Below, piece after piece: positions 52,656-62,222 of a stretch of 64,000 nt of DNA. A program made the position numbers and the translations under genes. Position 1 is the first letter of the stretch. Each line of letters opens with the position of its first letter. Source of the DNA: an uncultured Collinsella sp. (GTDB lineage: Bacteria; Actinomycetota; Coriobacteriia; Coriobacteriales; Coriobacteriaceae); the NCBI GenBank assembly GCA_900540875.1, contig UQHT01000010.1, forward strand, positions 7,800 to 71,799, written 5' to 3'. Under the pieces are notes generated by a model. The model was not told the origin of the DNA, did no database searches, and saw nothing but the letters and a program-made list of their open reading frames with translations.

Positions 52656-55600
52656 ATGTCATCGCTTAAGACGACGCATCGCTGGGCGGTCGCTCGGCAA
52701 AACCCCGAGCTCGAAAAGGAGCTTTCGGCTGGCTTGGGCATACCCGGGCTGGTGGCGCGCATTATGGTCGCGCACGGCATTACATCCATCGAAGAAGGCC
52801 AACTGTTTTTGACGCCTTCGCTCGATCGCGACTGGGCGGACCCGCTCGTTATTCCGGGCATGGCGGTCGTCGCCGACCGCGTTGAGCGTGCTATTCACAG
52901 CCACGAGCGCATCGCCGTCTTTGGCGATTTTGACGTCGACGGCATTACGTCGACTTGTCTGTTGACCGAGGCGCTACGTTCGTTTGGCGCCAACGTCACG
53001 CCGTTTATCCCGCATCGCTTTGACGAGGGCTACGGCCTGTCGCGTGCGGCGCTCGACCGCGTCAACGAGCTCGCCCAACCCAACCTGATTGTGACCGTCG
53101 ATAACGGTATTGCCGCCAAGGAAGAGGTTTCCTATCTGGAGAGCCTGGGGATCGATTTGGTGGTCACGGACCATCACGAGCCCTCCGACCAGGTGCCGCA
53201 GGGCGTGCCCTTGACCGACCCCAAGCTCGAGGACGAGGGTCCCTCGCGTGAGCTTGCCGGTGCCGGCGTGGCACTCAAGCTGGTGCAGGTTCTGGGCGAG
53301 CGTTTGGGCAAGCCGTCGTATTGGCGTTCGCTGATAGAGGTCGCGGCGCTGGGCACCGTGTCCGACATGATGCCGCTCACGCCCGAGAACCGCGCGTTGG
53401 TCGCCGAGGGCATCCAGCAGATGCGCGTGACGGCTCGTCCCGGCTACATCGCGCTGGCAGCGCTCGCCAAGGCCGACCTCTCTAGCATTACGGCCGATGG
53501 CCTGTCGTTTTCGCTCATTCCCCGCTTGAACGCCGCCGGTCGCATGGCCGATCCCAAGCTGGCGCTCGACCTGCTGCTTGCCCGCGATCCTATCGAGGCA
53601 AGCGCGCTGGCGGCCGAGCTCGAGGAGATCAACCGTCAGCGCCGCGAGATCGAAGCGGAGCTCACACGCGACGCCATGGCAAAGGTCGAGGAGACTTATG
53701 ATGGCGGTCGCGCAATCGTCGTGGGTGGCGAGGGCTGGCACGAGGGCGTCAAGGGTATCGTAGCGAGCCGTCTGACCAACCGTTATCACGTGCCGGCGCT
53801 GCTCTTTTCGATCGAGGACGGCGTTGCACGCGGATCGGGCCGCTCGGTGGGCAAGGTCAACCTGTTCGATGCCGTAGAGCGCTGCTCGGATCTGCTGATT
53901 CGCCGCGGCGGGCATGCGGGTGCGGTGGGCGTGACCATCGAGGCGTCCAAGCTCGACGAGTTCCGTCGTCGCCTTTCGGCCGTGCTATCGGAGCTTCCCG
54001 CCGATGACTTTGAGGACACTGACGAGGTTGCCGCCACCGTTGACCTCTCCGAGCTAAATATCGAGACTATCGAGCAGATTTCTCGTCTTGAGCCGTTTGG
54101 CCAGGGCAATAAGGTGCCGCTGTTGGCGGCCGAGGGCGTGACGATGTGCGATCGCGCCGTGGTGGGCAAAACCGGCGAGCACATGCGCTTTGTGGCGACT
54201 GATGGCGCCGCGAGTGTGCCGGCCATCATGTTCCGCGTGCCGCAGATCGATAGGCTCATCAATTGCGACAGCGCCGTCGACTTGGTATTCGAGGCCGTGG
54301 CCGAGCATTGGCAGGGACGCGTGAAGCCCAAGCTCATGATCAAGGATGTCTTGGTGCGTGATACCACGGCGCCCAATATCGACGATCCGGCGTGCGAGCT
54401 TCGTCGCGGCATGCAACCGGCGGACTTAGGCCCGCGCCTGGAGTCGCGTAAACGCGAGACGCTCGCCCAGCTTTCTTATACCGAGCTCACGCGCTCGCTT
54501 ATCCATAGCTTTATCGGCTCGAACCAGCCACATCGCGCGCAGGTCGAGGCACTCGACGCGCTCGCCGACCACCAGAGCGTTTTGGCCGTTATGGGGACGG
54601 GACGTGGTAAGTCTCTGATTTTCCACGTGCACGCCGCACGCGAGGCGGTCCTTCGCGGTCGCGCGAGCATCTTTGTCTATCCGCTGCGCGCGCTCGTTGC
54701 CGACCAGGCCTATCATCTTTCATCGACGATGGCTGCGCTCGGCATTGGCGTGGGCGTGTTGACCGGCGAGACCGTGGAGGCAGCGCGCGATGACGTGTTT
54801 GCCGGCCTGGCTTCGGGCCGCACCGGCATCGTGCTCACGACGCCGGAGTTCCTGTCTATTCACCGAGACCGCTTTGCTCGCTCGGGTCGTATCGGGTTTG
54901 TCGTTATCGACGAGGCGCATCATGCCGGTCTTGCCAAGGGCGGCGACCGTAGCGCATACCTCGACATGCCCGACATCCTCAAGGCCCTGGGCGATCCGGT
55001 CGTTATGGCGGCGACGGCCACCGCGACGGCTCCGGTCGTGGCGGAGCTTGCCCGCGTGTTGCCGATTACCCGTACGGTGGTCGACGAGACCGTGCGCGAG
55101 AACTTGCGGCTCGAGGACGACCGCGATCTTGCGAGCCGCGAAAACCGCCTGGTGTCCATCGTCGCGACGGGGGAGAAGACCGTCATCTACGTTAACTCGC
55201 GTGATCAGTCCGTGGCGCTTGCCAAGACGCTACGCAAACGCGTTCCCGACTACGCGTCGCATATCGCCTTTTACAACGCGGGCCTTACGCGCACCGACCG
55301 CCATCGCGTAGAGGAGGCGTTTCGTGACGGATGCCTCAGCTGCATCGTCTCGACCTCTGCCTTTGGCGAGGGCGTCAACCTTCCCGATATTCGCCATGTC
55401 GTGCTCTACCACATGCCGTTTGGCGCGATTGAGTTTAACCAGATGAGCGGCCGCGCCGGTCGCGATGGCCAGCCCGCCGTGATCCACCTGCTCTATTCGT
55501 CGCGCGACGCCCGCATTAACGAGCGCCTACTCGACTGCTATGCGCCCGAGCGCGACGAGCTCGTCACGCTCTATCGCGCGCTGCAAACCATGTGGCGCTC

Positions 55601-55943
55601 CAACCGCGGCAAGACCGGGGACGATTCCTTTAGCGCGAGCGATATCGACATCGCGCAGATGTGCCTTGCCATCGATGCTCGCACGCCGGTCGACGAGCGC
55701 TCGGTGGAGAGTGGCCTGGGAATCTTCGAAGAGCTTGGTTTCTGTCGCGTTTCGGGGTTTGACGACACCCGTCGCATCGCGATGGCCGAAAACCCCGGCC
55801 GTGTGCAATTGAGCAGGTCAATTCGCTATTTGGAGGGGTTGCGTTCGCGCATGGAGTTCTCGGCTTTCCGGAGTTGGGCGCTCGATTCGTGCGCTTCTGA
55901 TATGCTAGCCAAAGTTAACCGCCCGATCGTACCGCGGGCCTAG
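52656..55943 (+). CDS. recJ: RecJ exonuclease fused to a RecQ-like SF2 helicase
   Basis: 1095 residues from the ATG at 52656 (GGGGGTGGG upstream). The N-terminal 570 residues are RecJ: FGDFDVDG (Asp91/93/95), VTVDNGIA (Asp149), DHH at 172-174, GTVSDMMP (Asp237), the DHHA1 motif RRGGHAGAVG (417-426) and an OB-like segment. The C-terminal half (about 620-1000) is a helicase: Walker A GTGRGKS (647-653), DEAH (752-755), MAATATAT, VSTSAFGEGVNLPD and QMSGRAGRDG (929-936). A RecQ-like motor lacking the RQC and HRDC domains. RecJ degrades 5' ends and RecQ unwinds 3' to 5', so the fusion combines the two resection activities of the RecFOR pathway. Followed 15 bases later by relA. Confidence 0.9.
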   Translation: MSSLKTTHRWAVARQNPELEKELSAGLGIPGLVARIMVAHGITSIEEGQLFLTPSLDRDWADPLVIPGMAVVADRVERAIHSHERIAVFGDFDVDGITSTCLLTEALRSFGANVTPFIPHRFDEGYGLSRAALDRVNELAQPNLIVTVDNGIAAKEEVSYLESLGIDLVVTDHHEPSDQVPQGVPLTDPKLEDEGPSRELAGAGVALKLVQVLGERLGKPSYWRSLIEVAALGTVSDMMPLTPENRALVAEGIQQMRVTARPGYIALAALAKADLSSITADGLSFSLIPRLNAAGRMADPKLALDLLLARDPIEASALAAELEEINRQRREIEAELTRDAMAKVEETYDGGRAIVVGGEGWHEGVKGIVASRLTNRYHVPALLFSIEDGVARGSGRSVGKVNLFDAVERCSDLLIRRGGHAGAVGVTIEASKLDEFRRRLSAVLSELPADDFEDTDEVAATVDLSELNIETIEQISRLEPFGQGNKVPLLAAEGVTMCDRAVVGKTGEHMRFVATDGAASVPAIMFRVPQIDRLINCDSAVDLVFEAVAEHWQGRVKPKLMIKDVLVRDTTAPNIDDPACELRRGMQPADLGPRLESRKRETLAQLSYTELTRSLIHSFIGSNQPHRAQVEALDALADHQSVLAVMGTGRGKSLIFHVHAAREAVLRGRASIFVYPLRALVADQAYHLSSTMAALGIGVGVLTGETVEAARDDVFAGLASGRTGIVLTTPEFLSIHRDRFARSGRIGFVVIDEAHHAGLAKGGDRSAYLDMPDILKALGDPVVMAATATATAPVVAELARVLPITRTVVDETVRENLRLEDDRDLASRENRLVSIVATGEKTVIYVNSRDQSVALAKTLRKRVPDYASHIAFYNAGLTRTDRHRVEEAFRDGCLSCIVSTSAFGEGVNLPDIRHVVLYHMPFGAIEFNQMSGRAGRDGQPAVIHLLYSSRDARINERLLDCYAPERDELVTLYRALQTMWRSNRGKTGDDSFSASDIDIAQMCLAIDARTPVDERSVESGLGIFEELGFCRVSGFDDTRRIAMAENPGRVQLSRSIRYLEGLRSRMEFSAFRSWALDSCASDMLAKVNRPIVPRA

Positions 55944-55958
55944 GGGAAGGGGACCTCG

Positions 55959-58319
55959 ATGGATGCCGCAGCCCGTACCGCCCATGATTCCACCCTCCAG
56001 CCGTTCTCGGAGATGGAGCACTATAAGCATGCCGATGAGCTGCCGCCCGAGATTATGGCGGACAGCTACGACAAGCTGGAGCGCCTGTGCCTCAAATATA
56101 TGAATGAGGACGACTTTTCTAAGGTGGAGCAGGCCTATTGCTTTGCTGCCGAGAAGCACTGCAACCAAAAGCGCCGCTCGGGTGAGATGTACATCAACCA
56201 TCCCGTCGAGGTGGCCATCATTTTGGCCGATCTCAAGATGGACTGCGATGTGGTGTGCGCCGCGCTGCTGCACGATACCGTCGAGGATACCGAGACCTCG
56301 CTTGCTGATGTTTCCGGCCTGTTTGGCGATACGGTGGCCGAGCTCGTCGATGGCGTGACCAAGCTCACCAACATCGAAGTCGACAGCATGGACGAGAAAC
56401 AGGCGCTCACGCTGCGCAAGATGTTCCTCGCCATGTCCAAGGACATCCGCGTTATCATCGTCAAACTCGCCGACCGCCTGCATAATATGCGCACGCTCGC
56501 CGCCCTGCGCGAGGACCGTCGCCTGTTTAAGGCACGCGAGACTATGGACGTGTACGCGCCCCTGGCCGACCGCCTGGGCATGAGCTCTATTAAGTGGGAG
56601 CTCGAGGATCTGTCCTTCTTCTATTTGGAGCCCGACGCCTACCAGCGCATCGCGCGCATGGTGGCAGAGTCGCGTGAGGTTCGCGAGCGCTATCTGGCCG
56701 AGACTATCAAGACGCTCACCGATGAACTCAACCGCATTGGCCTGGAGGGCTTCCAGATCAACGGCCGCTCCAAGCACTATTGGTCCATCTACCAAAAGAT
56801 GAAGCGCAAAGGCAAGGAATTCTCCGAGATTTATGACTTGGTGGCGCTGCGCGTCATCACTCATTCGGTGCGCGATTGCTATTCCACGCTCGGTGCGGTG
56901 CATACGCTGTGGCACCCCATGCCCGGTCGCTTTAAAGACTATATCGCCATGCCCAAGGTCAATAACTATCAGTCGCTTCATACGACGGTTATCGGCCCCA
57001 CGGCCCGTCCGCTCGAGATTCAGATTCGAACCTACGAGATGCACGAGCAGGCCGAGTACGGCATCGCCGCCCACTGGCTGTACAAGAAGTCGGGCGGATC
57101 GTCTGCTTCAAAGACCAATGATGCCCAGCGTCTGGACGACCAGATAAACTGGCTCAAGCATTCGCTCGATTGGGCAGCGTCTGATGAGATTACCGATGCC
57201 AAGGAATACCTGCACTCGTTGAAGGTCGACCTCTTCGACCAGGAGATCTTTGTCTTTACGCCCAAGGGCGAGGTCATGGCGCTTCGTGCCGGCTCCACGC
57301 CGCTCGACTTTGCCTATGCCGTTCACACCGAGGTGGGCAACCACTGCGTCGGCGCTAAGATCAACGGTGCGGTCGCGCCGCTCACGCATGAGATCAAGAC
57401 GGGCGACCGCGTTGAAATCCTGACCAATAAGAGTTCCAAGCCGTCGCGCGATTGGCTCAAGATCGTCAAGACACCTTCGGCCAAGTCGAAGATTCGCCGT
57501 TACTTCGCTGCCGCGACCAAAGACGATGACGCTGCCGCCGGCCGCGATATACTGGCCAAGGACCTGCGCAAGCGCGGGTACGGCATCTCTACGCCGCGAT
57601 CTACGCGTGCGCTCAATGCCGTGGCAGAGCAGTTTAACTACAAGCAGCTCGAGGACCTGTTCGCAGCCGTTGGGGCGGGCAAAGTCGCCCCGCGTGCCGT
57701 GGGCAACAAAGTCGAGCAGATCTTGGATCCCAAGCCCGAGGAGCAGCTCGCCAAGGCCGAGGCCATTGCCGAGGTCGTGAAGCAGCCCGCGCGCGGATCC
57801 AACCGCAAGCCCCAAAAGCGTGGCAAGAGCGCCAGCAACGGTATCATCGTCAAGGGCGAGAGCAACAGCGGCTTGCTGGTTCGTCTGGCGCATTGTTGCA
57901 ACCCCGTGACGGGCGACGATATCGTGGGCTTCATCACGCGCGGCCGCGGCGTCTCGGTGCACCGTGCCAACTGCCCCAACGTCAAGGGTCTTATGGAACA
58001 CCCCGAGCGCATGATTGACGTTGAGTGGGACGGCGCTGCCGATACCCTGTTCCAGGTTGAGATCGTGGTCGAGTGCCTGGACCGCATGGGCCTTCTCAAG
58101 GATGTCACCATTGCCATTGGCGATGCGGGCGGCAATATCCTTTCTGCCGCCACGTCGACCAACCGCGAGGGTATTGCAACCCTGCGCTTTATGGTCGAGA
58201 TTTCGGACGCGAGTGGTCTGGATCCGCTGCTGGCTTCCATCAGCAGTGTCGACTCGGTCTATGACGCACGCCGTCTGATGCCGGGTGAGGGTGGAGCTCA
58301 GCTCAAGCGTCGCGTTTAG
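55959..58319 (+). CDS. bifunctional (p)ppGpp synthetase/hydrolase RelA/SpoT
   Basis: 786 residues with AGGGGAAGGGGA upstream. N-terminal HD hydrolase domain (HPVEVAIILADLKMDCDVVCAALLHDTVEDT, LVDGVTKL), synthetase domain (YSTLGAVHTLWHPMPGRFKDYIAMPKVNNYQSLH), TGS (VFTPKGEVMALRAGSTPLDFAY) and a C-terminal ACT domain with GIATLRFMVEI. A bifunctional RSH enzyme of the stringent response. The first 70 residues are an unstructured-looking extension. Probable co-transcription with the RecJ-helicase gene and with the MBL gene downstream. Confidence 0.96.
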   Translation: MDAAARTAHDSTLQPFSEMEHYKHADELPPEIMADSYDKLERLCLKYMNEDDFSKVEQAYCFAAEKHCNQKRRSGEMYINHPVEVAIILADLKMDCDVVCAALLHDTVEDTETSLADVSGLFGDTVAELVDGVTKLTNIEVDSMDEKQALTLRKMFLAMSKDIRVIIVKLADRLHNMRTLAALREDRRLFKARETMDVYAPLADRLGMSSIKWELEDLSFFYLEPDAYQRIARMVAESREVRERYLAETIKTLTDELNRIGLEGFQINGRSKHYWSIYQKMKRKGKEFSEIYDLVALRVITHSVRDCYSTLGAVHTLWHPMPGRFKDYIAMPKVNNYQSLHTTVIGPTARPLEIQIRTYEMHEQAEYGIAAHWLYKKSGGSSASKTNDAQRLDDQINWLKHSLDWAASDEITDAKEYLHSLKVDLFDQEIFVFTPKGEVMALRAGSTPLDFAYAVHTEVGNHCVGAKINGAVAPLTHEIKTGDRVEILTNKSSKPSRDWLKIVKTPSAKSKIRRYFAAATKDDDAAAGRDILAKDLRKRGYGISTPRSTRALNAVAEQFNYKQLEDLFAAVGAGKVAPRAVGNKVEQILDPKPEEQLAKAEAIAEVVKQPARGSNRKPQKRGKSASNGIIVKGESNSGLLVRLAHCCNPVTGDDIVGFITRGRGVSVHRANCPNVKGLMEHPERMIDVEWDGAADTLFQVEIVVECLDRMGLLKDVTIAIGDAGGNILSAATSTNREGIATLRFMVEISDASGLDPLLASISSVDSVYDARRLMPGEGGAQLKRRV

Positions 58320-58403
58320 TCGCGACGAACGTGCCACATTATCGATATTCGCTACACTCGAGGCATCGTTTGATGCCTCGAGTTCTATAGAGAGGAGAGG
58401 GGC

Positions 58404-59087
58404 ATGAGTGCTGTGTCCTTGGATTTAACTCCCAAGGGATCGGTCGAGATCGAGACGCTCGTAAACGGTCCCATTCAGACCAATAGCTATGCTGTCATTT
58501 CGGACAATGAGTGCGTGATTATCGACCCCGCATGGGAAGGCGAGCGCTTGGTGGAGCATATTCGAGCCGAACACCCCGATGTGCAGGTGCTCGGCGCCGT
58601 TTGCACGCACGGTCACGCCGACCATGTTGGCGGTGTCGCTGGAGTTCGGGCCGCCGTTGGCGCCGACGCCCTGTACGAGCTGTGTGGCAAGGACGCAGCA
58701 GTGCCGCATGCGAATATCGAGGAGCAGCGAGCGATGTGGGGCATCGAGACGCCCGATCCAGGTGAGCCGACGCGGCTGCTTGCCGAGGGCGACACCATTG
58801 AGCTGGGCGACATTTGCCTGCAGGTAATTGAGGTGCCCGGGCACACACCGGGCGGCATCGTTCTGTTCGCCGCCACTGAGCAGAGGAACATTGCCTTTGT
58901 GGGCGACACCCTATTCCCGGGCAGCCACGGCCGCACCGATCTTGCCGGTGGCGACGAGGCAGCGATTCTGCGCTCGCTCTCCAAGCTCGCCCGGCTTCTC
59001 CCGCCCGATACCGTTTGCCTAACCGGCCATGGCGATTCGACCACCATGGCGCGCGAACTCATGCAGAACCCTTTCATGCAGATTTAG
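58404..59087 (+). CDS. MBL-fold metallo-hydrolase (glyoxalase II-like)
   Basis: 227 residues, with AGAGGAGAGG upstream. Metallo-beta-lactamase fold: HGHADH zinc motif, PGHTPGG, VGDTLFPGS and LTGHGDSTT supply the usual ligands. Hydrolase for an unidentified thioester or lactone; glyoxalase II-like by length. 84 bases after relA on the same strand. Confidence 0.9.
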   Translation: MSAVSLDLTPKGSVEIETLVNGPIQTNSYAVISDNECVIIDPAWEGERLVEHIRAEHPDVQVLGAVCTHGHADHVGGVAGVRAAVGADALYELCGKDAAVPHANIEEQRAMWGIETPDPGEPTRLLAEGDTIELGDICLQVIEVPGHTPGGIVLFAATEQRNIAFVGDTLFPGSHGRTDLAGGDEAAILRSLSKLARLLPPDTVCLTGHGDSTTMARELMQNPFMQI

Positions 59088-59117
59088 CTTAATAGTCGGC
59101 TTTTGAAGCACGAGAAG

Positions 59118-59192
59118 CGTCCAAACGTCAAGCTATTTTTCCCCAACGGGTCGATTTCGTAGGGCAAACGGTCAAAAAAGTCTGTTTGGACG
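59118..59192. repeat. 9-bp inverted repeat in the fba promoter region
   Basis: CGTCCAAAC (59118-59126) and GTTTGGACG (59184-59192) are exact inverted copies 57 bases apart, upstream of the aldolase gene. Could be an operator pair. A TAAAAT (59236-59241) may be the aldolase -10 box. Confidence 0.35.
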
Positions 59193-59281
59193 ATATTCGT
59201 GAACAAACGAACGTTTATGCTCGGGTGCGCCGTGGTAAAATCTCAGGCGTTATCGGAGCAACCTTACAGGAGGTTTCTTTT

Positions 59282-60148
59282 ATGCTCGTCAACGCAGCAG
59301 ACATGCTCAAGAAGGCCGAGGCCGGCAAGTACGGTCTTGGTGCCTTCAACACCAACAACCTCGAGTGGACCCTGGCTATTCTCCAGGCCGCCGAGGAGGC
59401 CAAGTCTCCGCTGATCCTTCAGTGCACCGCTGGTGCCGCTAAGTGGATGGGCGGTTTCAAGGTCTGCGCCGACATGGTCAAGGCTGCCGTCGAGGCCACG
59501 GGCGTTACCGTTCCCGTCGCCCTTCACCTCGATCACGGTTCTTACGAGGACTGCTTCAAGTGCATCGAGGCCGGCTTCACGTCCATCATGTATGACGGCT
59601 CTCACGAGGAGACCTTCCAGCTTAACCTCGACCGCACCAAGGAGCTCGTTGAGCTTGCCCACTCCAAGGGCATGTCCATCGAGGCCGAGGTCGGCGGCAT
59701 CGGCGGCACCGAGGACGGCGTGACCTCCAGCGGCGAGCTCGCTGATCCTGCTGAGTGCAAGCAGATCGCTGACCTGGGTGTCGACTTCCTCGCCTGCGGC
59801 ATCGGCAACATCCACGGCGTGTACCCCGCCGACTGGGCTGGTCTTTCCTTCGAGCGTCTGGGCGAGATTAAGGCCCAGACCGGTGACCTGCCCCTCGTTC
59901 TGCACGGTGGCACCGGCATCCCCGAGGATCAGATCAAGAAGGCCATCTCCCTGGGCATCTCCAAGATCAACGTCAACACCGACCTGCAGCTCGTCTTCGC
60001 CAAGGGCGTCCGCGAGTACATCGAGGCTGGCAAGGATCAGCAGGGCAAGGGCTTTGACCCCCGCAAGCTCCTCAAGCCTGGTCGCGACAACATCGTTGCC
60101 CGCACCAAGGAGCTCATGGAGGAGTTTGGCTCCGTCAACAAGGCGTAA
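59282..60148 (+). CDS. fba: class II fructose-bisphosphate aldolase
   Basis: 288 residues from the ATG at 59282, with AGGAGG nine bases upstream. Zinc-dependent aldolase: LHLDHGS, TSIMYDGSHEETFQLN, GGIGGTEDGV, HGGTGIPEDQI and KINVNTDLQ are the family signatures. Splits fructose-1,6-bisphosphate in glycolysis; paralogues act on tagatose or other sugars, and this one has the standard FBA motifs. Codon use is strongly biased to C-ending codons, as for highly expressed genes. A long-loop terminator and a repeat follow. Confidence 0.95.
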   Translation: MLVNAADMLKKAEAGKYGLGAFNTNNLEWTLAILQAAEEAKSPLILQCTAGAAKWMGGFKVCADMVKAAVEATGVTVPVALHLDHGSYEDCFKCIEAGFTSIMYDGSHEETFQLNLDRTKELVELAHSKGMSIEAEVGGIGGTEDGVTSSGELADPAECKQIADLGVDFLACGIGNIHGVYPADWAGLSFERLGEIKAQTGDLPLVLHGGTGIPEDQIKKAISLGISKINVNTDLQLVFAKGVREYIEAGKDQQGKGFDPRKLLKPGRDNIVARTKELMEEFGSVNKA

Positions 60149-60170
60149 GTAGCGGTTTAACTTTCCCGCC

Positions 60171-60269
60171 GGAGGCCCCGTTTCCCCTACGCTGTTTCCC
60201 TCGCGCTCACCTGGCTTCGCCAGAAGTCGCGCGACGGAATCAGCTCCGGGGAAACGGGGCCTCCTTTGT
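60171..60269 (+). terminator. long-loop terminator of fba
   Basis: GGAGGCCCCGTTTCCCC (60171-60187) and GGGGAAACGGGGCCTCC (60248-60264) are exact 17-bp inverted arms followed by TTTGTT. The loop contains CTGGCTTCGCCAG, a small hairpin of its own. The first repeat unit provides the 3' arm. Confidence 0.75.
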
Positions 60270-60397
60270 TAACTCGCTACAGGGTTACTGGGCTGAATTA
60301 AAATGGCTACTGGCTTCGCAGGAAGTCGCGCCAAGGAAACAGTTCCGGGGGACGGGGCTTCCTTCGTTTAACGCCGCAGGGTTACGAGGCTGAATTC
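60211..60397. repeat. two tandem copies of a ~90-bp repeat
   Basis: Copy 1 at 60211-60300 and copy 2 at 60310-60397 (period 99). Both run CTGGCTTCGC, AAGTCGCGC, CAGCTCCGGGG or CAGTTCCGGGG, GACGGGGCYTCCTT, GGGTTAC and GGCTGAATT with about three-quarters identity. The stretch 60149-60502 contains no gene; the repeat and the fba terminator account for most of it. Confidence 0.8.
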
Positions 60398-60502
60398 ATT
60401 TTTAGAGGTACCGTTTATCGGTGTTGAGAGCTCCTTTATTGGGGCTTTCTTTTTTGTCTCGCTACAATGTGCTTCAAGAGTTCTAATGACTTGGAGTTTG
60501 GT

Positions 60503-61936
60503 ATGGCTGTTATTGATGTGCTGCCTTCGGATAGGAAGGTTGTTAACGAGGGTCCTGTTGGTTGCTCTGTTGATGTTTGCTGTGACGACTTTCGTCATCT
60601 CGATGTTGGACTGCCGCCTGAGATTCTTCGTCTTATGGATGCCGGGTATTTGACGCAGGCTGTTGCTGCCTGCGATCGCCTTTTGGAGCAGAACCCCGAG
60701 CCTTCGCTGGCTGCTTGTGTTCGTGCCGAGCGGTATCGCATGCTCGAGACGCCGCTTCATTTTTCGGTGTCGCGCGACCAGGCTATTGCGATGATTCGCG
60801 AGGAGTGGCCAGAGTTTACCGAAGAGCAGTTTGATGACCTGATTAATCGTAAGCGTATTGACTGGCGCTTTATCGATGGCGAACTGTTCGTTCTCGACAA
60901 CTTCCTCGATTCGCTTCGCGTATATCCCAAAGAGGTTCCCGGCATGCGGCCCGATTCTACGGACGGAATAGCACTGCGCAACGAGATGCTCAAGGAGATG
61001 GAGTCACAAAACGGATTGGCTCGCGTCATTACGCTTAAAGCGTCCGTGTCTGTCCCCGGCGCTCTGGAAGGGGAGACCGTTCGCGCGTGGCTACCCGTTG
61101 CCGCCGCCTGTCGTCAACAGTCTCATATCGAGGTTCTCGATATGACGCCGGAGGGTGCTGTTGCCCCCGCGAATGCTTCGGCGCGTACCGCCTCGTGGTC
61201 TTCTTCGAGTGAGCGCTCATTCTCGGTGACCTATCGCTATCAAATTGATGCCGCTTATCGTGATGTCTATGGGGGTGCGCTTCCGGTGCATCCTTGCATG
61301 GACGCGCCACTGCCCGTGGACACCTCCGAGGACCGTCCGCACATTGCATTCACGCCGTATCTACAGCAGCTGACAGCCCGTGTCATTGACGGGCTCGAGG
61401 ATCCGCTCGATCGCGCCCGTGCTATCTATGATTACCTGACGCAGCATATCGACTATCGCTATCAGCCGCCGTACTTGCTTTTGGGATCTATTGCCGATGA
61501 CTGCGCGCATTCGCTCCGCGGCGATTGCGGCGTTATGGCGCTCACGTTTATCACCATGTGCCGTATCGCGGGCGTGCCCGCCCGTTGGCAGAGCGGCCTG
61601 TACGTTGCGCCCGATTCGGTGGGGTCGCACGACTGGGCAGAGTTCTATACGCCGCAGACCGGTTGGCTCAACGCCGATGTGTCATTTGGATCTTCTGCTC
61701 GCAGGATGGGGGAGGAGTGGCGCCGCCGTCACTACTTTGGCAATCTCGACCCGTGGCGTATGGTGGCCAACAATCGATTCCAGGCAGAGTTTGAGCCCTC
61801 TTTCGACGGCATGCGCGAGGATCCTTACGATAACCAGATGGGTGAGGCTTCGGTTGACGGTCGCGGATGCCGTCGGCGCGAGATGCTCCGCACGGTCGAA
61901 CTCATCGAAATGCTCGAAGTTCCATTTTCGGACTAA
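60503..61936 (+). CDS. transglutaminase-like domain protein
   Basis: 477 residues from the ATG at 60503 with TTGGAG upstream. The first 300 residues hold Cys/Asp-rich segments without a recognised domain. The C-terminal half is a transglutaminase-like cysteine-protease fold: catalytic Cys in GDCGVMALTFITMCR, His in GSHDWAEFYTP and Asp in NADVSFG. No signal peptide, so probably cytoplasmic. Substrate and role unknown; such proteins often cleave or crosslink peptides. Stands alone upstream of tRNA-Leu. Confidence 0.82.
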   Translation: MAVIDVLPSDRKVVNEGPVGCSVDVCCDDFRHLDVGLPPEILRLMDAGYLTQAVAACDRLLEQNPEPSLAACVRAERYRMLETPLHFSVSRDQAIAMIREEWPEFTEEQFDDLINRKRIDWRFIDGELFVLDNFLDSLRVYPKEVPGMRPDSTDGIALRNEMLKEMESQNGLARVITLKASVSVPGALEGETVRAWLPVAAACRQQSHIEVLDMTPEGAVAPANASARTASWSSSSERSFSVTYRYQIDAAYRDVYGGALPVHPCMDAPLPVDTSEDRPHIAFTPYLQQLTARVIDGLEDPLDRARAIYDYLTQHIDYRYQPPYLLLGSIADDCAHSLRGDCGVMALTFITMCRIAGVPARWQSGLYVAPDSVGSHDWAEFYTPQTGWLNADVSFGSSARRMGEEWRRRHYFGNLDPWRMVANNRFQAEFEPSFDGMREDPYDNQMGEASVDGRGCRRREMLRTVELIEMLEVPFSD

Positions 61937-61975
61937 TCGGTAGAAAGCTGTGATAAACTAACTCACGCATTATGT

Positions 61976-62062
61976 GCCCGAGTGGCGGAATTGGCAGACG
62001 CAGTGGACTCAAAATCCACCGTTGGCAACAACGTGCGAGTTCGAGTCTCGCCTCGGGCACCA
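61976..62062 (+). tRNA. tRNA-Leu (CAA)
   Basis: Complete cloverleaf: acceptor GCCCGAG with CTCGGGC, D-loop AATTGGCAGAC, anticodon stem GTGGA/TCCAC around CTCAAAA (anticodon CAA), long variable arm GTTGGCAACAAC and T-arm GCGAG-TTCGAGT-CTCGC. The encoded CCA is at 62060-62062. A terminator hairpin follows at 62083. The T-arm and acceptor 3' half recur at 62223. Confidence 0.95.
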
Positions 62063-62082
62063 TTCATGCAAGCGAGCGTTCA

Positions 62083-62104
62083 AGGGGGTTGCGGCCCCCT
62101 TTTT
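62083..62104 (+). terminator. terminator of tRNA-Leu
   Basis: AGGGGG and CCCCCT enclose TTGCGG, then TTTTT. It immediately follows the mature tRNA. Confidence 0.9.
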
Positions 62105-62222
62105 GTGCCGAACTCGCGTGAGCGCGCGAAGCGTTAAGCAAACAGGCTTGTGGCCTGTTTGTAACGGAGCGTGGCGAGGGCGCCACGCGCCCGAAGCCTG
62201 GAGCTTCGCGAAGCGAAGGCCC

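Noticed and set aside
57108..58337. A 409-codon open frame on the minus strand
   Set aside because: Antisense of the RelA/SpoT gene, same low-information composition; no supporting ribosome site.
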